From positions 97,835-161,834 of the forward strand of contig JAAUZE010000017.1 in NCBI GenBank assembly GCA_014804755.1: DNA of 64,000 nucleotides, given 5' to 3'. Shown in pieces: positions 33,590 to 41,762 of this stretch; positions within the stretch are counted from its first letter, which is position 1, and each line of letters begins with the position of its first letter. The position numbers and the translations under genes were made by a program. This DNA is from Lachnospiraceae bacterium. Its GTDB lineage: Bacteria > Bacillota > Clostridia > Lachnospirales > Lachnospiraceae. A model generated the notes under the pieces. The model worked only from the letters and a program-made list of their open reading frames with translations. It ran no database searches and had not been told where the DNA came from.

Positions 33590-33644
33590 CAACTCTACCA
33601 ATTTTGAGTTGCTTTTGAAAATTTTATTGTTAATTTTGAGTTGC
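33590..33644. promoter_or_regulatory. Candidate operator of the XRE membrane regulator
   Basis: AATTTTGAGTTGC occurs twice (33600-33612 and 33632-33644), 32 bp or about three helical turns apart. The first copy also forms CAACTC(10)GAGTTG with an inverted half-site at 33590-33595. The sites lie 50-100 bases upstream of the start codon. Confidence 0.5.
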
Positions 33645-33737
33645 GCACGCCCATTTTTACGGTATCGCGCAAAAAATCTGCCTTTGCGAATGCGCTGCCG
33701 TAACCCCGCCTGTCTATACTAGCAGTATACTTCCGAT

Positions 33738-35948
33738 TCATGCAAGCAATTCTGCCGTTCGTGCATCCGGCTGCCCAAAACCGACAAACAATTTCGCTTC
33801 CTTGCCATCCGCATGGTATTCTCCCCGCTCATTGACCGTGGCAAACGCCTGCGCTCTGATCTCCAGCATCACCCGTTTTTGTTCGCCGGGTTTTAAGGAG
33901 ATTCTCCGGAATGCGCAGAGGCGATGATTCCTCACCTCATTTTCACTTCCCTCCACTCTCACATACACCTGCAGCACCTCGGATAAATCCATGTCGCTTT
34001 CATTCCGCAGACCGGCATAAAGCGTCAGCCCCTCCTTTGCCGCTTTTTCATAATCCTGTTTATCAAGAGTTATGACTTGAAGAACGCCTTCGCTTCCTTC
34101 TTTCAAGGGTATGCCTTTGCCCGCTGTTCCCGTTTCGTCCGACACATTTGTCTCACCGGACGCTCCCGCTTCGCCCGTCACAATCCCGCATTCCTCCAAC
34201 GTGATCTTTCCGTAAGTCAGTCCGTACCCGAACGGATAGAGCGGCTCATTTTCCAGATAGCGGTAAGTTCTGCCTTTCATGGAATAATCCGTAAATTCCG
34301 GCAGCCCGTCTAAATCCCGATACAGCGTGATCGGCAGCTTACCCGAGGGTGAATACACGCCGAACAGCGCTTCCGCAACCGCACGCCCGCCAAGCGCACC
34401 CGGATACCATACCTGCAGGATCGCGGACGCACGCTCCGAGGCAAGCTTCATATCCATGGCGCTTCCCGCAAGCATGCAGACGATCGTCGGTTTTCCGACC
34501 GCAAGCACACTCTCCAGCAGCCTCCTCTGTGATGCCGGAAGCTGCAAGTCCTTTTTATCGCCTGAAGCATCCGCGTTACCCGCATCTCCCTCCTCGCCCT
34601 CAAGCGTCTCATCCAGACCGAGGCACAATATGACCGCATCGGCATGCTCCGCCACGGTCTGTGCTTCCGAAATCAGATGATGCGGTTTGGCAAGCGCATC
34701 CCCTTTTTCCAGAAACAGATGACTTCCCTCGCTATAAAGGATGCGCATATCGTCACCCGCCTGTTCCCGTATGCCATTCAGCACCGTCACATATTCCGAA
34801 GCCGTGCCGTGATAATTACCGATCAGCGCTCTTCTGCTGTCCGCATTTGGTCCGATGACCGCCAGCGTACGGATGCATTCGTGTGAGAGCGGCAGGATTC
34901 CGTCATTTTTCAAAAGAACAAGGCTTTCCCGGGCCGCCTCTACCGCAAGCGCACGATGCTCGGCACAGTCCACTTTCTCATAAGGAATCGCATCATAGGG
35001 CGTCTCCTCAAACATACCGAGCAGATAACGCGTCGTAAACAGCCGGACTGCGGATTCCCGTATCGTCTCGCGCGAAACCATCCCCAGACCGTATGCATTC
35101 ATTATTTTTTGATAGGTGCAGCCGCAGTTTACGTCGCAGCCGCTCTCCAGCGCAAGCACCGCGGATTCCTCCGCACTGTTTGTCACATGATGGTGCATAT
35201 GAAAATCCTGCACCGCCCAGCAGTCGGAAACAAAATGCCCTTCAAACTGCCACTCCCCGCGCAAGATCTCCTTCATTAGATGCGTATGCCCGCAGCAGGG
35301 TTCTCCGTTCGTGCGGTTATAAGCGCCCATGACGGATTCCACATGCGCTTCCCGCACGCAGTGCTCAAACGCGGGCAGATACGTCTCGCGCAAATCTTTT
35401 TCGCTCACACGCGCGTCAAAAGAATGACGCACCGCCTCCGGTCCAGAGTGCACCGCAAAATGCTTGGCACAGGCGGCAAGCTTTAAGTAGGGCACGCCGT
35501 CGTCCTCGCCCTGAAGACCGCGAATGAACGCGCATCCCAGCACGCCCGTCAGATAGGGGTCTTCCCCGTACGTTTCATGTCCCCTGCCCCATCTCGGATC
35601 ACGGAAAATATTGATATTGGGCGACCAAAACGTCAACCCCTTATAAATATCGCGATCTCCATGCCGGACACTCTCGTTATATTTTGCCCTGCCCTCTGTG
35701 GAGATCACATCGCCCACATCCCGCATCAGCTCTTCGTCAAAGGCCGCGGCAAGTGCGATCGCCTGCGGAAACATCGTCGCCGTCCCTGCGCGCGCCACAC
35801 CGTGAAGCCCCTCGTTCCACCAGTTATATTCCGGTATGCCGAGCCGTTCGACCGCAGGCGCGTCGAATCTTAGCTGCGACGCCATTTCCTCCACCGTCAT
35901 CCGGTCTACTAATTCTTCTGCCCTTTTTCTCGCTTCCGCTCTGTCCAT
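33738..35948 (-). CDS. Glycoside hydrolase family 3 (beta-glucosidase/xylosidase type)
   Basis: About 736 residues from the ATG at 35948 after CGGAGGGG. Domain order: GH3 N-terminal barrel (RLGIPEYNWWNEGLHGVAR, RDPRWGRGHETYGEDPYLTG, AACAKHFAVHSGPE, nucleophile Asp in GHFVSDCWAVQDF), GH3 C-terminal sandwich (VLLKNDGILPLS, IGPNADSRRALIGNYHG, LGLDETLEGEEGD), and a fibronectin-III-like domain (SEVLQVYVRV...RRISLKPGEQKRV). No signal peptide, so it acts on imported oligosaccharides. The NWWNEGLHGVAR block is shared with beta-xylosidases and alpha-L-arabinofuranosidases. Not in an operon with the adjacent genes. Confidence 0.93.
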   Translation of the reverse strand: MDRAEARKRAEELVDRMTVEEMASQLRFDAPAVERLGIPEYNWWNEGLHGVARAGTATMFPQAIALAAAFDEELMRDVGDVISTEGRAKYNESVRHGDRDIYKGLTFWSPNINIFRDPRWGRGHETYGEDPYLTGVLGCAFIRGLQGEDDGVPYLKLAACAKHFAVHSGPEAVRHSFDARVSEKDLRETYLPAFEHCVREAHVESVMGAYNRTNGEPCCGHTHLMKEILRGEWQFEGHFVSDCWAVQDFHMHHHVTNSAEESAVLALESGCDVNCGCTYQKIMNAYGLGMVSRETIRESAVRLFTTRYLLGMFEETPYDAIPYEKVDCAEHRALAVEAARESLVLLKNDGILPLSHECIRTLAVIGPNADSRRALIGNYHGTASEYVTVLNGIREQAGDDMRILYSEGSHLFLEKGDALAKPHHLISEAQTVAEHADAVILCLGLDETLEGEEGDAGNADASGDKKDLQLPASQRRLLESVLAVGKPTIVCMLAGSAMDMKLASERASAILQVWYPGALGGRAVAEALFGVYSPSGKLPITLYRDLDGLPEFTDYSMKGRTYRYLENEPLYPFGYGLTYGKITLEECGIVTGEAGASGETNVSDETGTAGKGIPLKEGSEGVLQVITLDKQDYEKAAKEGLTLYAGLRNESDMDLSEVLQVYVRVEGSENEVRNHRLCAFRRISLKPGEQKRVMLEIRAQAFATVNERGEYHADGKEAKLFVGFGQPDARTAELLA

Positions 35949-36130
35949 ATGCACCCCTCCGTTTTTCAAAATGTTTTTCCGTTCCTCCCGCAAACGCTAC
36001 GGTACTGTTTTGCGGCATCTGTCCACATTTCTTCGAAACTATAGCGATCACTACGGAAAACGCTACGATTACAAAAACAATCCCTTATTCTGTGTGATGT
36101 ATTTACTCACATCTTTTTGCAAACTCAAAA

Positions 36131-37162
36131 TCAATTCCTCTTTTTTTGTTCATTATTCCACTGATCAAGCACTTTCTCAACCTCTGCAATTAACTGTTGT
36201 TTATCTGGAATATAATACGTATACTTAGATGCAAAAATATTACTCGACAAACCACCTAACGCATATTCAACTGCCAACGCATCTTTATCCGTACACAAAA
36301 TAATTCCGATTGGCTTGTTGTCACCCTCATCATTTACTTCATTTTCATAATAATTCAGATACATATTTAATTGCCCAACGGCCTCTGGCACTAATTTTGT
36401 TGTTTTTAACTCTATAATTACATATGATTTTAACGGCTTGTTATAAAAAACCATATCCGCATAGTAATGGGTATTATTAATTGTAACTCTCTGTTGCGTT
36501 CCTACAAACATAAATCCTCTGCCCAACTCCAACAAAAATCTTTCAATTTGTTGTACCAACGCTTTCTCCAAATCACTTTCCACTATCGGCTTATCTTCTG
36601 GTATACCTAGAAATTCAAAGACATACGGATCTTTTATAATATCCTTCGGTTCATTCATTTCAATACCGTTCAACGCTAAATTCAATACTTCCTGCTTATT
36701 GATATTCCCTTTAGATAGCAACAACCGTTCATACAAAGAGGTATCAATTTGACGTTTCAATTCTCTAACAGACCAGTTTGAATTAACAGCTTCTTTTTCA
36801 TAAAAGCTACGTTTATCTTTATCCGAAATAGTTAAAAGTTCACAGTAGTGAGTCCAACTTAATTTGCCAGTCACCGACTGGCAATTCTTATAGTTTAAAT
36901 AGAACGCTCTCATATTTTGTAAATTTGAACGCGAAAATCCTTTTCCAAACTCATTTGTTAATGCTTTTGATAACTGTTTCAATGTCTGTTCTCCATATGC
37001 GGCACGAATACTTGCATTCTGCTCATACCGAACAATGATCTCCCCAATCTTCCAATAAGAAATAATCAATTCATTATTTACTTCTCTCGCAACATTGTTT
37101 CGGGCAGTATCAAGAATATTCTTTATTTCATTAATCAAGGGACGTATTAATTGACTATCCAT
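36131..37162 (-). CDS. DUF1016/YhcG-type PD-(D/E)XK nuclease
   Basis: 343 residues. The N-terminal DUF1016 domain includes VAREVNNELIISYWKIGEII, GKGFSRSNLQNMRAFYLNYK and LSWTHYCELLTI; the C-terminal YhcG nuclease domain contains FLLELGRGFMFVGTQQRVTI, YYADMVFYNKPLKSYVIIEL and LNMYLNYYENE, giving the D...E-x-K catalytic pattern (Asp of ADMVFY, Glu-Leu-Lys of IIELKT). Such proteins often sit in defence islands or beside restriction systems, but no partner is adjacent. The gene is visibly more AT-rich than its neighbours, with many AAA/ATT/TTA codons, which suggests horizontal acquisition. Confidence 0.92.
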   Translation of the reverse strand: MDSQLIRPLINEIKNILDTARNNVAREVNNELIISYWKIGEIIVRYEQNASIRAAYGEQTLKQLSKALTNEFGKGFSRSNLQNMRAFYLNYKNCQSVTGKLSWTHYCELLTISDKDKRSFYEKEAVNSNWSVRELKRQIDTSLYERLLLSKGNINKQEVLNLALNGIEMNEPKDIIKDPYVFEFLGIPEDKPIVESDLEKALVQQIERFLLELGRGFMFVGTQQRVTINNTHYYADMVFYNKPLKSYVIIELKTTKLVPEAVGQLNMYLNYYENEVNDEGDNKPIGIILCTDKDALAVEYALGGLSSNIFASKYTYYIPDKQQLIAEVEKVLDQWNNEQKKRN

Positions 37163-37507
37163 TCTAAAGCCTCCCTTCTCATTTTATGATAACATAACAC
37201 CCCAACAATTTGTGTATCGTGTTCTCTTTTTCTGAACGCTATACACGCAATACACAATTAAAACCATACTCCATTTTAGTAATATTACAAAATCCTGTAC
37301 AGTATAAATCCTGCGTTTTCGCTCCCCGTTCCTCCATGTATATCCGGCCTTCTTATGAAAAAGAGCGCTGCTGATGCAACGCCCTTTACCATAATTTTCT
37401 GCAATGCAGATTCTTCGAAAGAGTTTCCGCAGGAAACTCTGAAATGAGCGCAGCTCATTTTTATCCGCCGGAGGCTCTAAGAAAGTGCTGATTTAATCAG
37501 CGCTTCC
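37163..37507. other. Intergenic region between DUF1016 gene and isomerase gene
   Basis: 345 bases. The part nearest the DUF1016 gene is AT-rich with no recognised site; the part nearest the isomerase stop carries a cluster of short hairpins (37398-37511). Confidence 0.6.
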
Positions 37508-37511
37508 TTAG
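37398..37511. repeat. Cluster of four short hairpins
   Basis: From left: TCTGC AAT GCAGA (37398-37410); AGAGTTTCC GCA GGAAACTCT (37420-37440, 9-bp stem); AAATGAGC GCA GCTCATTT (37442-37460, 8-bp stem); and a longer stem 37477-37511 in which CTAAG, AAGTGCTGAT, loop TTA, ATCAGCGCTT and CTTAG pair. The last overlaps the stop codon of the isomerase gene. The stems are perfect or nearly so, and loops are three bases. Confidence 0.8.
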
Positions 37512-38992
37512 AACGGATTCTCCGTCGGGTACTTCGCATGCGCCGGCTGGTTGTAGCCGATCTCTTCAGGAAGGATGCCGATATACTTAAATACCTCGTA
37601 AAGCGCCTTGCCGTGATGTCCAAACGCAACCGCTCCGTGGTGCGGATAATTCTTCTCGATCAAAACGTGGCGGTAGAATCTGCCCATCTCCTTAATGGCA
37701 AATACGCCGATGGAACCGAAGGACTTTGTCGCAACCGGAAGAACTTCGCCCTCCGCCACATACGCGCGGAGAATATTGTCCGCGGTGGACTGCACGCGGA
37801 AGAACGTGATCTCGCCCGGCGCAATATCTCCCTCGAGCGTACCGTTTGTAACCTCCTCAGGAAGGCTTCTCGCCATGATCTTCTGATTCTTCATTTCACA
37901 TGCCGCAAGCTTGCTGGAGCAAGTATTTCCGCAATGGAAGCCCATGAACGTATCCTTATGCGTATAATCAAACTTGCCCTCGATCGCCTCATGATACATA
38001 TCCGCAGGAACGGAATTGTTAATATCGAGAAGCGTTACCGCATCCTGGCTGACACAGGTTCCGATGAACTCGCTTAATACGCCGTAAATATCTACCTCAC
38101 ACGATACCGGAATACCGCGTCCCGTTAAACGGCTGTTGACATAGCAGGGAACAAAGCCGAACTGCGTCTGGAATGCCGGCCAGCACTTTCCTGCGATCGC
38201 AACATATTTCCGATATCCCTTATGCGCTTCTACCCAGTCAAGCAGCGTCAGTTCATACTGCGCGAGCTTCGGCAGTACTTCGGATTTCTTATTTCCTGCG
38301 CCAAGCTCCTTTTCCATATCCGCTACAACCTCAGGGATACGCGGGTCATTGTCATGCTTATGATATGCCTCAAACAGATCCAGCTCGGAATTTTCCTCGA
38401 TCTCAACGCCAAGGTTATAAAGCTGCTTGATCGGCGCATTACATGCGAGGAAGTTTAACGGTCTCGGTCCGAAGCTGATGATCTTTAAGTTCTTTAATCC
38501 ATCCACCGCGCATGCGATCGGAACGAACTCACGGATCATATCCGCACACTCCTCAGCGGTGCCGACCGGATACTCGGGAATATATGCCTTGATATTGCGA
38601 AGCTTCAGGTTATAGCTTGCATTCAGCATACCGCAGTATGCGTCTCCGCGTCCGTCCATTAAGTCTGCCTGTGACTCCTCCGCCGCTGCACAGAACATCA
38701 CCGGTCCGTCAAAATGCTTTGCCAAAAGCGTCTCGGAAATTTCCGGTCCGAAATTGCCAAGGTATACGCAAAGCGCGTTACAGCCGGCTTTTTTTACATC
38801 TTCAAGCGCCTGCACCATATGGATCTCACTCTCAACGATGCAAACCGGGCACTCATAAATATCCTCTTTGCCGTATTTCTTTTCATACGCGGCTACGAGC
38901 GCCTTCCTTCTGTTCACCGATAACGACTCCGGGAAACAGTCGCGGCTGACCGCCACAATACCGATCTTTACTGTTGGTGTGTTGTTCATCAT
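37508..38992 (-). CDS. L-fucose/L-arabinose isomerase-family protein
   Basis: 494 residues. The family interconverts aldoses and ketoses with a divalent metal. Likely metal ligands are in ISCEVDIYG-type context (VSCEVDIYG), LLDINNS and GFHCGNTC. The N-terminal domain begins KIGIVAVSRDCFP and contains VYLGNFGPE. The exact sugar is uncertain. It is transcribed with a DUF4867 gene and a xylulokinase gene upstream, which points to a route ending in D-xylulose-5-phosphate. GGGAGG lies ten bases before the ATG. Confidence 0.88.
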   Translation of the reverse strand: MMNNTPTVKIGIVAVSRDCFPESLSVNRRKALVAAYEKKYGKEDIYECPVCIVESEIHMVQALEDVKKAGCNALCVYLGNFGPEISETLLAKHFDGPVMFCAAAEESQADLMDGRGDAYCGMLNASYNLKLRNIKAYIPEYPVGTAEECADMIREFVPIACAVDGLKNLKIISFGPRPLNFLACNAPIKQLYNLGVEIEENSELDLFEAYHKHDNDPRIPEVVADMEKELGAGNKKSEVLPKLAQYELTLLDWVEAHKGYRKYVAIAGKCWPAFQTQFGFVPCYVNSRLTGRGIPVSCEVDIYGVLSEFIGTCVSQDAVTLLDINNSVPADMYHEAIEGKFDYTHKDTFMGFHCGNTCSSKLAACEMKNQKIMARSLPEEVTNGTLEGDIAPGEITFFRVQSTADNILRAYVAEGEVLPVATKSFGSIGVFAIKEMGRFYRHVLIEKNYPHHGAVAFGHHGKALYEVFKYIGILPEEIGYNQPAHAKYPTENPF

Positions 38993-39226
38993 TGTTTGGT
39001 TTCCTCCCTTATCATTTTGATTTTACTATTACCCATAACCGCTGTTTTCGCGGCAAATGTTCTATCGGACAAAGACCATGTCTTCTAAAATATTATATCT
39101 CAAAACACCCGGTTCGTCCATATGTATTTTAACGAGTTCTATATTGTTTCACTTTTTGCTTAACATATTTCATGATACCGCGAAATCTTCCCCAAAAAAG
39201 AATTTACCCTATCGCGTGTCAGCGGA

Positions 39227-39850
39227 TCACTCGTCAATATTTAAGTTCTTGCCGATCAGACCAATATGTGCGCCTTCCGGCAGCCCGCCCTCGGCATGTC
39301 CGATCAGCCACTTGTTCGTCGCAGTGATGAGGCTGTCCTCCCATCCTTCATGCTTCTTCTCAAGCGGATAATTTGTCCCCTTAGGGAGTACGATCCCGAC
39401 CTTGAAGCCCTTACCGTTCTGATTGCACGGCGCATAATGCAGCGTGGTTGCATAAATCTCCACCGCCGTTCCTGCCGGAACGAGAAATGCCTCGATCAGC
39501 GAAGTATCGTAAGTAAAATCATCCGTAATGTCCTGCTGCGCGCCGACCATAAGGATCGCGTCCGTCGCCGCGACATTGATCTCCGAGCTTCTATGATATT
39601 CCAACGCATTTAACATCGCATTATGTCCGTTGCAATATCCGATCTCGATCGGCAGCTCTCCGTACAGCTTTGCGCTGATCTGCGCTGCCGCGTCGAGCGC
39701 CTCCAGCTCCGGAATGGACGGCTCGTACGCCACACCGTCGGGAAGCGGCGTGATCTCGTTGATCTTGTCCACAAGCTCCGTAAAATCAATTCCCTCCACC
39801 TTCCGTCCGTATTTACGAAATGCGGGATCACTAATCTGTAAAACCTTCAT
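39227..39850 (-). CDS. DUF4867 family protein, sugar-metabolism associated
   Basis: 207 residues from the ATG at 39850, seven bases after AAAGGAG. It begins MKVLQISDPAFRKYGRKVEG, the DUF4867 opening, and has a soluble all-beta-looking composition (GAQQDITDDFTYDTS, EAFLVPAGTAVEIYATTLHY) that suggests a cupin-like fold. The AEIYxTTLHYAP stretch and conserved His/Glu hint at a metal or sugar site (inference). Its place between isomerase and xylulokinase genes suggests a sugar epimerase/isomerase or binding role. No experimental function is known to me. Confidence 0.85.
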   Translation of the reverse strand: MKVLQISDPAFRKYGRKVEGIDFTELVDKINEITPLPDGVAYEPSIPELEALDAAAQISAKLYGELPIEIGYCNGHNAMLNALEYHRSSEINVAATDAILMVGAQQDITDDFTYDTSLIEAFLVPAGTAVEIYATTLHYAPCNQNGKGFKVGIVLPKGTNYPLEKKHEGWEDSLITATNKWLIGHAEGGLPEGAHIGLIGKNLNIDE

Positions 39851-39920
39851 CTTCCTGCTCCTTTCCCTACCTCTTTCCTCATTTAAGCTATTGCGTAACA
39901 CATCTGATAACATTCACGAT

Positions 39921-40055
39921 TGTCCAATATATACAACTCCATAAGCAGGTGCTCTGACGCCGTCGGTACTTGCATGCTGTATTTCGGCATGCTATGTACC
40001 GTTACGAGCGGAAGGCAGCGAAAGCGTGCCTGCGCTGGATTGTATACGTTGGACA
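39921..40055. repeat. 135-bp branched inverted-repeat element
   Basis: Ends TGTCCAATATATACAA (39921-39936) and TTGTATACGTTGGACA (40040-40055) are complementary at 14 of 16 positions. Inside are further stems: GACG C CGTC (39956-39964), GGTAC TT GCATGC paired with GCATGC TAT GTACC (39965-40000), and GGCAGC GAAA GCGTGCC (40014-40030) with a GNRA-type tetraloop and one bulged base. It lies between DUF4867 and xylulokinase genes. No target-site duplication was seen. It may be a structured RNA or a small non-autonomous element. Confidence 0.65.
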
Positions 40056-40093
40056 TTTTCATAATTTACTTATGTGTTTCGCAATTACACTCT

Positions 40094-41572
40094 CTATTCT
40101 TTATCCGCCAGCGTTAAAAACAGCTCCTTACACGCCGGATAAATCTGCTTGAATTTCTGATAACGCTCCTCATATTTTGCGACAAGCTCCGGTTCCGGCT
40201 CCACCGTGTCTACCACTTTGACAAGCCGTTCTGCAATTTCCTCGACGTCCGCATATTCGCCGCAGGCAACCGCGGCAAGCATCGCGCCGCCCATCGCCGG
40301 TCCTTCTTCGCTCTCGATGACGTCAACCTTGATACCGAGCACATTCGCAATGATCTTTTTCCAAAGAGGACTCTTCGCGCCGCCGCCGCAGATTTTTGTC
40401 CGCTCGATCGTCACGCCAAGCGCCTTTGCCACCTCAAACGAATCGCGGAGTGCAAACGCAACCCCCTCCAAAACTGCCTGCGTCATATCCGCGCGGGACG
40501 TATCCATGGTCAGTCCGATAAACGTTCCTCTTGCATCGGGATCATTGTGCGGAGAGCGCTCCCCCATGAGATACGGCAGGAAATAGACATGATTCTCTCC
40601 AAGCTTCGCAATCTGCTTTTGTTCCGCTGCATAATCCTTTGTACCGATAATATCGTCCATCCACCATTTATTACAGGAGGCCGCGCTTAACATGCATCCC
40701 ATCAGATGGTAGTGCCCGTCGGCATGTCCGAACGCATGCAGCGCATTAAATTTATCCACGCCGAAGTCTTTCATGGAAATAAAAATCGTGCCGCTCGTAC
40801 CGAGCGAAATATTGCATCTTCCGTCGCCGACCGTTCCCGTTCCGACAGCCGCCGCCGCGTTATCGCCCGCGCCTGCCGCCACTTTCACGTTTTCGGAAAG
40901 TCCGAGCTGCTTTGCAACATCGGGCAGCAGCGTACCGACGCACTCATAGCTCTCATACACCTGCGCCATCATATCTGATGTCACGCCGCAGATGTCCAGC
41001 ATCTCTTTTGACCAGCAGCGGTTTTTGACGTCAAACAACAACATGCCTGACGCATCGGATACATCCGTACAATGCGTGCCTGTCAGCCGGTAAGCAAGGT
41101 AATCCTTCGGCAGCATGATCTTTCGAATGCGCGCAAAATTTTCGGGTTCTTTGTTTTTGACCCACAGCAGCTTCGGCGCCGTAAATCCCGTAAACGAAAT
41201 GTTCGCCGTGTAACGCGATAAGGTTTCCTTACCAATCGTCTGATTTAAGTAATCATTTTCCTCATAGGTTCTGCCGTCATTCCAAAGAATCGCCGGACGG
41301 ATCACGCGATCCTGCTCGTCCAAAATGACAAGTCCGTGCATCTGACCGCCGAAGCTGATGCCTGCAACCTGCGATCTGTCACAGCCATCAAACAGCTCCG
41401 AAAGTCCCTCCATGCTTTTTTCATACCAATCCTCCGGTTTTTGCTCCGACCAGCCCGGATGCGGAAAATATAACGGATACTCCTTGGAAACGATTTTTTT
41501 GATCTCACCCTTTTCGTCCATCAGCAGCAGCTTGACTGCCGAGGTTCCCAGATCGATACCGACATAATACAT
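40094..41572 (-). CDS. xylB: Xylulokinase (FGGY family)
   Basis: About 492 residues from the ATG at 41572, preceded by GGGAGAGG. It phosphorylates D-xylulose. N-terminal ATPase motif YYVGIDLGTSAVKLLLMD, the FGGY substrate block GGQMHGLVILDEQ (Met-His-Gly typical of xylulokinases), AAGAGDNAAAAVGTG with the catalytic Asp, and C-terminal KICGGGAKSPLWKKIIANVL are all present. First gene of the xylB-DUF4867-isomerase set, separated from DUF4867 by the branched inverted-repeat element. Confidence 0.94.
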   Translation of the reverse strand: MYYVGIDLGTSAVKLLLMDEKGEIKKIVSKEYPLYFPHPGWSEQKPEDWYEKSMEGLSELFDGCDRSQVAGISFGGQMHGLVILDEQDRVIRPAILWNDGRTYEENDYLNQTIGKETLSRYTANISFTGFTAPKLLWVKNKEPENFARIRKIMLPKDYLAYRLTGTHCTDVSDASGMLLFDVKNRCWSKEMLDICGVTSDMMAQVYESYECVGTLLPDVAKQLGLSENVKVAAGAGDNAAAAVGTGTVGDGRCNISLGTSGTIFISMKDFGVDKFNALHAFGHADGHYHLMGCMLSAASCNKWWMDDIIGTKDYAAEQKQIAKLGENHVYFLPYLMGERSPHNDPDARGTFIGLTMDTSRADMTQAVLEGVAFALRDSFEVAKALGVTIERTKICGGGAKSPLWKKIIANVLGIKVDVIESEEGPAMGGAMLAAVACGEYADVEEIAERLVKVVDTVEPEPELVAKYEERYQKFKQIYPACKELFLTLADKE

Positions 41573-41678
41573 GAATCTGCCTCTCCCTTCCCCATCGTTT
41601 GCCTCCGGCATTTACCAAACGCAGTTACCCATTGTCTTCTGCTTTGTCCTGCCAAAAATTGTCTGTTTTTATTCTACT

Positions 41679-41716
41679 AAAAAAGGCAGGATTTTTCAAT
41701 GATTCTCCCGCCTTTC
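41679..41716 (-). terminator. mfd: Rho-independent terminator of mfd
   Basis: On the minus strand AAAGGCGGGA, a 14-base loop, TCCTGCCTTTTTT. Stem with one G-T pair, between mfd and xylB. Confidence 0.75.
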
Positions 41717-41762
41717 GTACTGTATTTTTTACACTTCTTTTACGACATTTTTTTCTTCCTGC

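Noticed and set aside
39920..40117. 65-codon frame on the plus strand
   Set aside because: Covers the branched inverted-repeat element and overlaps the xylB end; no coding character.
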